The notes below the pieces were generated by a model, which worked only from the letters and a program-made list of their open reading frames with translations, did no database searches and was not told the origin of the DNA. A stretch of 5,595 bases of DNA from JBFJWR01 sp041623535 (GTDB lineage: Bacteria; Pseudomonadota; Gammaproteobacteria; Pseudomonadales; JBFGWM01). Positions 1-5,595 of this stretch are shown one piece after another. Location: the NCBI GenBank assembly GCA_041623535.1, contig JBFJWR010000200.1, forward strand, positions 1 through 5,595, read 5' to 3'. A program made the position numbers and the translations under genes. The number at the start of each line of letters is the position of its first letter. The stretch's first letter is position 1.

Positions 1-1212
1 CTCGAGCCCGGCCAGCACGGCCATGCGCCGGTCCACCGAGTTGATCGGCCGCCCCGGCCCCTTCAGGCGGGTCACCGATTCATCGCTGTTGACCGCGACA
101 ACCAGGCGGTCGCCCCGCTCGCGGGCCTGTTCCAGGTACCCCACGTGGCCGGCATGAATGATGTCGAAGCAACCATTGGTAAAGACGATACGCTCGCCGT
201 GCGCGCGGGCATCCTGCATGGCAATGGCAAGCTGTGATTCGGTCATCACGCCGCGTTCCGAACCCTGTTCGCGGCCAATGGCGCGGCGCAGTTCCGGCGC
301 GGAAATGGCCGCCGTACCCAGTTGACCGACCACGATGCCGGCTGCCAGGTTGGCCAGCGCCATCGCCTGTGGCATGTCCTGTCCGGCGGCAAGTGCTGCC
401 GCCAGCACACCAATGACCGTATCGCCGGCACCCGTCACATCAAACACCTCGCGGGCGCGGGCGGGCAAATGCATTTCCGGCTCCTCCGCGCGCAACAGTG
501 TCATACCGTGCTCACCGCGGGTGATCAGCAGGGCGTCCATCTGCAGTTCAATACGCAGTTTCTGTCCCTTCTCGACAATCTGCTGTTCGTCTTCACAGTG
601 GCCAACCACGGCCTCGAATTCCTGCAAATTAGGCGTCATCAGGGTCGCGCCCTGGTAGATGGAAAAATCGGTACCCTTGGGGTCCACGAGCACCATCTTG
701 CCGGCCGCGCGGGCCAGTTGAATCAGTTCGCGGTGGTTGCGCAGGGCGCCCTTGCCGTAATCAGAAAGAATGACCACCTGCGCCTGGTCCAGGCGTTCGG
801 CAAACTTACTGGTAAAGCCGGTTACATCGGCATGCTCGAAGCCTTCCTCGAAATCGAGCCGGATCAACTGCTGATGCCGGCTGATCACGCGTAGCTTGGT
901 TATCGTGGGCAAGTCCCGTACATGCTGAAAACGGCAATAGATACCGGCCGCCGCCAGGCGGGTTTCCAGCACACCGCTGGCTTCATCCTGCCCGGTCGCC
1001 GCCACCAACGTAACTGCCGCTCCCAGGGAAGCGATGTTCAGTGCCACGTTCCCCGCGCCACCGGCACGGTCTTCCACGTGACCCACCCGCACCACGGGCA
1101 CGGGCGCTTCCGGCGAGATACGCGAGGTATCGCCATGCCAGTAGCGATCCAGCATGATATCGCCAGCTACCAGCACATGTGCCTGATCGAACTTCGGCAT
1201 CACAAGTTTCAT
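1..1212 (-). CDS. hldE: HldE (RfaE), bifunctional heptose-7-P kinase / heptose-1-P adenylyltransferase, 3' end cut off by window
   Basis: Cytoplasmic enzyme of ADP-L-glycero-beta-D-manno-heptose synthesis. The N-terminal half phosphorylates D-glycero-D-manno-heptose 7-phosphate at C1; the C-terminal half transfers AMP to the 1-phosphate, giving the donor for the LPS inner core. The reading frame is open from the ATG at 1212 to the window edge (404 codons, no stop). The family is about 475 residues, so about 70 are missing. The PfkB/ribokinase domain spans about residues 1-318: an N-terminal GDIMLDRYW, then RISPEAPVPVV, then DVTGAGDT at 258-265 with D264 as the expected catalytic base. The nucleotidyltransferase domain begins near 340 with TNGCFDIIHAGH (345-356), whose HAGH is the HxGH signature, followed by VNSDES and LKGPGRP. 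The start is supported because MKLVMPKF lines up with the N-terminus I remember for E. coli HldE; the Shine-Dalgarno is poor (a GGGG far upstream). It is divergent from the acyltransferase-fusion gene. Identification is from recalled family sequence. Confidence 0.96.
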   Translation of the reverse strand, partial: MKLVMPKFDQAHVLVAGDIMLDRYWHGDTSRISPEAPVPVVRVGHVEDRAGGAGNVALNIASLGAAVTLVAATGQDEASGVLETRLAAAGIYCRFQHVRDLPTITKLRVISRHQQLIRLDFEEGFEHADVTGFTSKFAERLDQAQVVILSDYGKGALRNHRELIQLARAAGKMVLVDPKGTDFSIYQGATLMTPNLQEFEAVVGHCEDEQQIVEKGQKLRIELQMDALLITRGEHGMTLLRAEEPEMHLPARAREVFDVTGAGDTVIGVLAAALAAGQDMPQAMALANLAAGIVVGQLGTAAISAPELRRAIGREQGSERGVMTESQLAIAMQDARAHGERIVFTNGCFDIIHAGHVGYLEQARERGDRLVVAVNSDESVTRLKGPGRPINSVDRRMAVLAGLE

Positions 1213-1254
1213 GGCTTGCAAAGATCCCCGGTTATGAACGCTGTAACCTATTAT

Positions 1255-1275
1255 GTTCCGGTCGGCCCGACGAAC
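1255..1275. repeat. Interrupted inverted repeat in the divergent promoter region
   Basis: GTTC (1255-1258) pairs with GAAC (1272-1275), and inside it GTCGG (1261-1265) mirrors CCGAC (1267-1271). The two arms are offset by a two-base bulge (1259-1260). It overlaps the end of the AT-rich -10-like patch, where an operator or a 5'-leader hairpin could act. At this length in GC-rich DNA it could be chance, and no known regulator consensus is recognised. Confidence 0.3.
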
Positions 1276-1351
1276 GAGCCTGCTGACAACATAGTGCAAT
1301 CAGTGGCCGGACGCGAGTGTGTCACCCCGCCGGTGTATCCGGCCAGCAACC

Positions 1352-1360
1352 AGGAAGGAG
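1352..1360 (+). promoter_or_regulatory. Strong Shine-Dalgarno that sets a TTG start
   Basis: AGGAAGGAG lies six bases before a TTG at 1367. It is the best ribosome binding site seen in the window and is the reason for choosing TTG over the upstream in-frame GTG at 1319, which has no comparable site. The extra 16 codons from the GTG would read straight through this site. Confidence 0.8.
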
Positions 1361-1366
1361 TACAGT

Positions 1367-2947
1367 TTGAGCAGGCAAAGCGAACCGGAACCGCAGTTGC
1401 GCCAGCCACGCTACTGGCCGGCCTGGCTGGGGATCGGCTTCCTCTGGGTATCCGCGCAATGTCCGCACCCGGTACGCATGGGCCTGGGCCGCATTCTGGG
1501 CTGGTCCATGTACCTGCTGGGACGCGATCGCCGCCACATCACCGAGGTCAACCTGCGCCTGTGCTTCCCGGAACTTGAGGACGGCGCGCAGCGGCGACTG
1601 GTCCGCAAGACCTTCGTCAGCAACGCCATGGGATTGGTGGAGACGGCCTTCGCCTGGTTCCGCGACCCGGCGCTGTTGCGTCCGCGCGTGCAGATTGAAG
1701 GCCAGGAGCACCTGCAGGCGGCGCTGGAGCGCGGCAAGGGCGTGATCCTGCTGGGCGGGCATTTCACCACGCTGGATCTCGGCGGAGCGCTGTTGTCTCT
1801 CTTTCAGGACATCGACGTCACCTACCGACCCCATCCGAACCCGGTCTTTCATCATTACATGCTGCGCGGACGCCAACGACTCTACGGGACGGCTTTTGAT
1901 CGCAACGAGGTGCGCGGCATGCTGCGCAGCCTGAAGAAGAATCGCGTGGTCTGGTACGCGCCCGATCAGGACTACGGCGCCAAGCATTCCGTGTTCGCGC
2001 CATTTTTTGGCATACCGGCGGCCAGCATCACTGCGACCGGCCGTTTCGCCGAAATGAGCGGCGCCACCGTGGTGCCCTTCAGTCACTATCGCACCCCGGA
2101 CAATCGCGGTTACCACCTGCTGATCGAACCGCCGCTGGCAGATTTCCCCGCAGCCGACCCGGTGGTCAACGCCACCCGTGTCAATGAATGGCTGGAATCG
2201 GCGATCCGGCGCCAGCCGGACCAGTACATGTGGCTGCATCGGCGCTTCAAGACCCGCCCCCCCGGCGAGCCACGCCCCTACCACCGCAAACTGGTGAAAA
2301 CGATCAGCGAGCGGCGCCTGCTGGCCATGTACGAGATCGGGGAAGTAATTGGCGGACAACGCGAAGAGCCCAAGGTGCTGGCGGCCCCGGATGGCGATTT
2401 CATCAAGTTTTTTCGTCAGCGCAAGCTGATATCGACATCGCGATTTCGCCCGCAGGCCCTGCAGTTCGTGAAAAACTCAATTGCCCTGCGCGAGTATGGC
2501 ATCAAGGCTCCCATGTGCGACCGCATGTATCGCTGCCGGAAGCTGGGCGTGGATGTGATTCGCTACCAGGGTGTGATCGGCGAGGAAGTGCGTGACCTGG
2601 TCAGCGCAGGAGACCTGAGCATACTGGATCGGCTGCCGGCCTACCTGGAGGCCCTGCACAGCAAGGGCATCATGTTCCGCGCCATCCACCTGGCCAACAT
2701 CCTGGTCACACCGGAAAACGAATTCGCCCTGATCGACATCAGTGATCTGGACATCAAGAGCGGCCCCATGAACACCTGGCGTCGCGCCCGCAACATCCTG
2801 CACCTGCTGAACAAGCGCGATGATCGCGAATACTTTACCGCGTATGGCCGTGAACGATTCGTGGAAGGCTATCTGCAAGCCTGGGGCGTCAGCGATTACC
2901 GCGCCAGTTACCTGAAGAACTACGTACGCCGCAACGCCGAATTCTGA
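1367..2947 (+). CDS. Fusion: LpxL/HtrB-type lipid A acyltransferase + C-terminal LPS-kinase-like domain
   Basis: A 526-residue protein starting at TTG. Residues about 1-302 match the LpxL/HtrB family (usual length about 306), which transfers a secondary acyl chain from acyl-ACP to Kdo2-lipid IVA at the inner-membrane cytoplasmic face. Seen: QPRYWPAWLGIGFLW near the N-terminus, a probable membrane anchor; the HX4D catalytic pair H132 and D137 in GGHFTTLD; WYAPDQDYG (196-204); QYMWLHRRFKTRP (286-298), normally close to the C-terminus. The frame then continues for about 220 residues resembling the LPS kinase group (InaA/WaaP/KdkA, 'toluene tolerance' proteins). There, K347 in DFIKFF may be the ATP-binding lysine, FRAIHLANIL (437-446) the catalytic loop and LIDISD (455-460, D457) the metal-binding site. 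The loop shows alanine (A439) where kinases carry aspartate, so activity is doubtful. No frame break is visible between the parts. The acyltransferase call is firm; which acyl chain or position (LpxL, LpxM or LpxP type) and the kinase substrate are inference. It is divergent from hldE. Confidence 0.9.
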   Translation: MSRQSEPEPQLRQPRYWPAWLGIGFLWVSAQCPHPVRMGLGRILGWSMYLLGRDRRHITEVNLRLCFPELEDGAQRRLVRKTFVSNAMGLVETAFAWFRDPALLRPRVQIEGQEHLQAALERGKGVILLGGHFTTLDLGGALLSLFQDIDVTYRPHPNPVFHHYMLRGRQRLYGTAFDRNEVRGMLRSLKKNRVVWYAPDQDYGAKHSVFAPFFGIPAASITATGRFAEMSGATVVPFSHYRTPDNRGYHLLIEPPLADFPAADPVVNATRVNEWLESAIRRQPDQYMWLHRRFKTRPPGEPRPYHRKLVKTISERRLLAMYEIGEVIGGQREEPKVLAAPDGDFIKFFRQRKLISTSRFRPQALQFVKNSIALREYGIKAPMCDRMYRCRKLGVDVIRYQGVIGEEVRDLVSAGDLSILDRLPAYLEALHSKGIMFRAIHLANILVTPENEFALIDISDLDIKSGPMNTWRRARNILHLLNKRDDREYFTAYGRERFVEGYLQAWGVSDYRASYLKNYVRRNAEF

Positions 2948-2952
2948 GCGCG

Positions 2953-4188
2953 CTAGGCAGCCGTGGGGTATTCAATATCCAGCAGGCTGCTGGCGTGCTT
3001 TTCCAGGCCACGACGAAAACATACTTCTGCTTCGGCATTTTCGCCCAGGTGCTCCAGCAGCCGTCCCAGTTCGAAGAATGCGTCCGGACTGCGAATCAAC
3101 CCGAGGCTGGCTTCCAGGTAATTGCGCGCCTTGCCCCAGAGTTCATTGCGCAGACTGATACGTCCCAGGGCCAGCAACAGGAATGCGTTATTCGGGTGAT
3201 CGCGCAGCCAGACCTCGGCATTCTGTAACTGCTTGGCAGGATTGTCGCCCGCCACGAGGCCATAGACCCGCACCAGTTCATTGTGCCAGCGGCGCTTGAG
3301 CGCATTGCGCAACACCACTTCAGCACGCGCGTGAGCGCCCAGGGCCAGCAGGTGCTCGGCATACGCGAGCACCAGGTCGGCATGATTCTGCCGCGCCGAC
3401 GACAGGCGGCTCCATTGTTCATTCAGATCACGCAGTTGTTCAGACGGCTCGCGATTGACCGGCACCTCGGGTGGACGCAGCAGTGCCAGGTACACGCGCA
3501 ATTCCAGCTGGTCGAACAGATCGCGATTCAGTACCTGCCCGCTGCGCAATTCCGGCAACATGGCGCCCAGCGCGCTCCAGTTTCCCGCGGCCTCGTACAC
3601 CGTGGCGCTGAGCCGCATCAGCCAGGGGTGATCGGGATACTGGCCGCGCAGTTCGTGCAACCGGGACTCTGCCGCCATCCACTGGCGTCGCTCGATCAGT
3701 ATCTGGGTTTCGGTGATGCCCACTGCGAGGGCTGCTTCCGGTTCACAGCCGGCCGCGGCATCCAGCAGCCGGGCGCGCGCAACTTCATCACCCTGGCGAT
3801 CGGCGGCCCAGGCCGCCACCAGGTAGTTGATCATCGGCATTTCAGAATCTTCGGCGCTACGCACCAGCGATTTGCGGGCCTGCTTCCAGTAGCCCTCGGC
3901 AAACTGCCGCATCCCCTGCGCGATATACCGGTTGCTGCGCCGCAGGCGCGAGTCGCGCAACCATTGGCGCACCACCCGGGGTGAACGACTGATGCCCAGC
4001 GCCAGGTTCAGCAGCAGGTAAAACGCAACAAAGCCCACCAACAGCAGCGCGGCGCTGATCCAGATGCTGGTTTCCACGCTCCAGCGGTCATATGCAATCA
4101 GCACATAACCAGAATCGTGCAGGATCATTCCACCCAGCCAGCTACCCAGCAGCAGGGCCAGTATGGCCAGTAAAAACAGTATTCTCAT
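2953..4188 (-). CDS. hemY: HemY, inner-membrane TPR protein of the haem operon
   Basis: A 411-residue protein of the proteobacterial HemY family (E. coli about 398). It is not the Bacillus protoporphyrinogen oxidase of the same name. Two hydrophobic segments at about 3-23 and 42-62 form a hairpin anchor; between them HDSGYVLIAYDRWSVETS (24-41) matches the conserved HemY_N loop. A basic stretch (about 70-88, RQWLRDSRLRRSNRY) follows. The rest is alpha-helical with TPR-like repeats, clearest near the C-terminus (WGKARNYLEASLGL and FFELGRLLEHLGENAEAEVCF). The family is encoded with hemD and hemX and is thought to act as an accessory or scaffold in late haem synthesis; no catalytic motif is seen. 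Its ATG overlaps the hemX stop as ATGA with little Shine-Dalgarno, suggesting translational coupling. It is last in the operon, and its TAG faces the stop of the acyltransferase-kinase gene across 5 bp. Confidence 0.93.
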   Translation of the reverse strand: MRILFLLAILALLLGSWLGGMILHDSGYVLIAYDRWSVETSIWISAALLLVGFVAFYLLLNLALGISRSPRVVRQWLRDSRLRRSNRYIAQGMRQFAEGYWKQARKSLVRSAEDSEMPMINYLVAAWAADRQGDEVARARLLDAAAGCEPEAALAVGITETQILIERRQWMAAESRLHELRGQYPDHPWLMRLSATVYEAAGNWSALGAMLPELRSGQVLNRDLFDQLELRVYLALLRPPEVPVNREPSEQLRDLNEQWSRLSSARQNHADLVLAYAEHLLALGAHARAEVVLRNALKRRWHNELVRVYGLVAGDNPAKQLQNAEVWLRDHPNNAFLLLALGRISLRNELWGKARNYLEASLGLIRSPDAFFELGRLLEHLGENAEAEVCFRRGLEKHASSLLDIEYPTAA

Positions 4189-5351
4189 GGTTTGGACGCC
4201 TGCGCTCCGCTACTGGGTGTACTCCAGTGGCGCGCCGACTGGCGCTCCTGCAGGGCACGCAGACCACGTGCCACATCCGGCCGCCGGGGGCTGACATCGA
4301 AACGGGCCATTTCCTGCAACGTCTTCAGTGCCGCCTGCACCGAGGCATCCTCCAGCGGAAAGTACTCGCGAATCCATTCACCGGCTGCGGTCAGGCTCTC
4401 CTGGTACACCGCATTGCTGTTGCGCAGCAGGCCAAGTCGCGCCTGCTCGATGAGCATGCGCAGATTGTGCCGCAGGTAATATTCCTGGTCCGGCGGCAAC
4501 AGCGGCCGGACCGCAGAACTGCGCTGGCGCACCACGACGAGTTCTTTCATCTGCTGCCAGGCACGCTCCATGAGGCTGCCCATGCCAGCGCCGTCGGTTG
4601 CTTCACCGGTTTCGGCTGCCGTGCTGACAAGCGCTTCGCGCGCCGCGCCCAGCTCCCGGCTGGGAACGATCAGTGGCAGCGCATCAACCTGCTCGGCAGT
4701 GGCACCCAGGCGCAGGAAGATGCCTTCCACATCCAGCGCACCGGCTGCCGTTACGGCTGCCAGATCCTCGGCCAGTGCCCGGCGCACAGGATGCAGCCGG
4801 CTATCGTCCAGTTCCAGCAGCACCCGGTCTGCAGCCTGCAGGATGACTTCGGCACTGGTCAGGTCGCCTTCCATCAGCACGCGCTGCGAAGCCAGACGCA
4901 GCAGGTATTCCACTTCGGCCAGCATCCAGTCGGTCCGGTCTGCCGTGGTCAGCGAGGAAACTTCCTGCACCACCCGGTCCACCTTGCTGCGCACACTGCC
5001 CAGTTGTTGCTGCAGTGCGTCCGTGTTCTTGCCCATCGCGGCCATTTCGCCACGTATGGTGGTTGCCAGCCGGCCTGGCGCGGCGTCCACCTCACCGGCC
5101 ATCTGTGTCACCCGCTGGTTCGCACTGCTCACCATTTCACGACCGACCCAGCCGATGTAAAGAGCGACCAGCAGCGCGATCAGCGCCAGCAACAGCGCCA
5201 GTACGGCGACAGCGGACTTCCTGGGCTTGGCTGCCGGTTCGCCGGACCCGGATTCTGCCGGCTCACTCGCCTGCAGGTCTGCCGTTTCATCAGGCACCGC
5301 TACGGGGTCCTGCTGGGTTTCTGTATTCACATTCCGTTCCTGTTCAGTCAT
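4185..5351 (-). CDS. hemX: HemX, single-pass membrane protein of the haem operon
   Basis: A 388-residue HemX family protein (E. coli about 393). A cytoplasmic N-terminus rich in Glu, Pro and Ala (1-45) is followed by one hydrophobic segment at about 47-69 (AVAVLALLLALIALLVALYI), then a heptad-like, probably coiled-coil stretch at about 75-135. The conserved core starts at DRTDWMLAEVEYLLRLASQRV (138-158) and continues through AAD, LDDSRLHPVRRALAEDLAAV and PLLPPDQEYYLRHNLRMLIEQARL. These match the order of conserved blocks in E. coli HemX as I recall it. Databases often label the family 'uroporphyrin-III C-methyltransferase', but no SAM-methyltransferase motif is visible here, so that label should not be carried over; the true role is unknown. 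It starts 37 bp after the hemD stop with a weak Shine-Dalgarno, and its TGA overlaps the hemY start by four bases. Confidence 0.92.
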   Translation of the reverse strand: MTEQERNVNTETQQDPVAVPDETADLQASEPAESGSGEPAAKPRKSAVAVLALLLALIALLVALYIGWVGREMVSSANQRVTQMAGEVDAAPGRLATTIRGEMAAMGKNTDALQQQLGSVRSKVDRVVQEVSSLTTADRTDWMLAEVEYLLRLASQRVLMEGDLTSAEVILQAADRVLLELDDSRLHPVRRALAEDLAAVTAAGALDVEGIFLRLGATAEQVDALPLIVPSRELGAAREALVSTAAETGEATDGAGMGSLMERAWQQMKELVVVRQRSSAVRPLLPPDQEYYLRHNLRMLIEQARLGLLRNSNAVYQESLTAAGEWIREYFPLEDASVQAALKTLQEMARFDVSPRRPDVARGLRALQERQSARHWSTPSSGAQASKP

Positions 5352-5388
5352 ACCGCTGTCAAATTCCGGGGTCTTTTACTACCGGCTC

Positions 5389-5595
5389 TTACTGCTGGTT
5401 CTGCCGCCAGTCCCTGATGGCCCGTTGCAAGGCTGCCGCGGCTGCGCCGTCAGCAGTCACAATAGTCCGAAAACCGGCCTGCCGGGCGCGCAGCGCCAGT
5501 CGCTCCCCCGGGACGCAGATTGGCACCATTGTAAGCCGGGATGCAAGCCCACCGGCCAGTTCCAGCAGGTTGTCCAGCGTACGGCCGCTCAGCAC
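5389..5595 (-). CDS. hemD: HemD, uroporphyrinogen-III synthase, C-terminal fragment (5' part beyond window)
   Basis: About 68 C-terminal residues of a protein whose start lies past the right edge; the frame is open to the last base. The family is about 250 residues long. HemD cyclises and inverts ring D of hydroxymethylbilane to give uroporphyrinogen III. What is seen is typical of a HemD tail: a hydrophobic LDNLLELAG helix, then VPICVPGERLALRARQAGFRTIVTADGAAAAALQRAI, corresponding to the closing 'S/P-x-R-x-A-x-x-x-G-F ... A-x-G-A' strand-helix pattern. The end is QNQQ then TAA. The fragment is short and divergent, so the call rests partly on its position just upstream of hemX-hemY. The GTG at the very edge is an internal valine, not a start. 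Confidence 0.82.
   Translation of the reverse strand: MLSGRTLDNLLELAGGLASRLTMVPICVPGERLALRARQAGFRTIVTADGAAAAALQRAIRDWRQNQQ

Larger units (their letters stand above)
1213..1366. promoter_or_regulatory. Divergent intergenic region, candidate back-to-back promoters
   Basis: This is the only real non-coding gap in the window. It lies between the divergent starts of hldE and the acyltransferase-kinase gene, so both promoters are expected here unless the genes are read from farther away. The AT-rich patch at about 1245-1256 reads TATTAT on the plus strand (1249-1254) and CATAAT on the minus strand (1250-1255), each five of six matches to a sigma-70 -10 box. No convincing -35 box sits 16-18 bp from either. 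A CTGACA at 1283-1288 on the plus strand has no good -10 partner. The promoter calls are therefore weak; the divergent layout itself is certain. Confidence 0.35.

Noticed and set aside
322..894. 190-codon plus-strand open frame
   Set aside because: It is antisense to hldE, whose kinase motifs are intact on the minus strand across the whole stretch.
922..1578. 218-codon plus-strand open frame crossing the intergenic region
   Set aside because: It overlaps the hldE 5' end in antisense and the acyltransferase gene in another frame, has no good ribosome site, and shows no family resemblance.
1322..2359. 345-codon minus-strand open frame opposite the acyltransferase domain
   Set aside because: It is a shadow of the LpxL-type coding sequence, which carries the conserved motifs on the plus strand. 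The composition is rich in Gln, His, Arg and Ala with no recognisable domain.
3283..3984. 233-codon plus-strand open frame
   Set aside because: It is antisense to hemY. The Gln/His-rich product looks like a reverse-complement artefact.
4092..5417. 441-codon plus-strand open frame
   Set aside because: It lies antisense to hemX and the start of hemY, which have clear family similarity. Its His/Gln/Arg-rich low-complexity product is typical of the complement of a GC-rich gene, and it matches no family I recognise.
1..5595. Search for tRNA/rRNA genes, CRISPR arrays, insertion sequences, phage or defence genes
   Set aside because: No tRNA-like cloverleaf, spaced direct repeats, transposase motifs or terminal inverted repeats were seen. 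Nearly all bases belong to housekeeping LPS and haem genes of uniform composition, with no sign of recent transfer.

Overview
The window looks like a chromosomal segment of a GC-rich Gram-negative bacterium. It is most likely a gammaproteobacterium, because it carries LPS-core and lipid A genes (hldE, an lpxL-type acyltransferase) and the hemD-hemX-hemY arrangement typical of that class. The genus cannot be fixed from the sequence. Coding density is very high; the only substantial non-coding stretch is about 150 bp.

Layout. (1) Positions 1-1212, minus strand: most of hldE, the bifunctional heptose-7-phosphate kinase / heptose-1-phosphate adenylyltransferase. Its C-terminal ~70 residues lie beyond the left edge. 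(2) Positions 1213-1366: a divergent intergenic region with AT-rich -10-like sequence and an interrupted palindrome. (3) Positions 1367-2947, plus strand: a 526-residue two-domain protein. An LpxL/HtrB-type lipid A acyltransferase (about residues 1-302) is joined in frame to an LPS-kinase-like domain (about 310-526). (4) Positions 2953-5595, minus strand: the tail of the haem operon, read right to left as hemD (C-terminal part only), hemX and hemY. hemX and hemY overlap by an ATGA, and hemY ends 5 bp from the stop codon of the fusion gene.

How the genes work together. hldE makes the ADP-heptose precursor for the LPS inner core. The divergent fusion gene should add a secondary acyl chain to Kdo2-lipid IVA on the cytoplasmic face of the inner membrane, so the two genes form an LPS-assembly pair that may share control. 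The haem block is a separate, convergently transcribed unit: HemD closes uroporphyrinogen III, while HemX and HemY are membrane-anchored accessory proteins encoded with it.

The most unusual item is the acyltransferase-kinase fusion. Its kinase part keeps the overall fold signals, but the usual catalytic-loop aspartate appears to be replaced by alanine. Everything else is ordinary housekeeping content.
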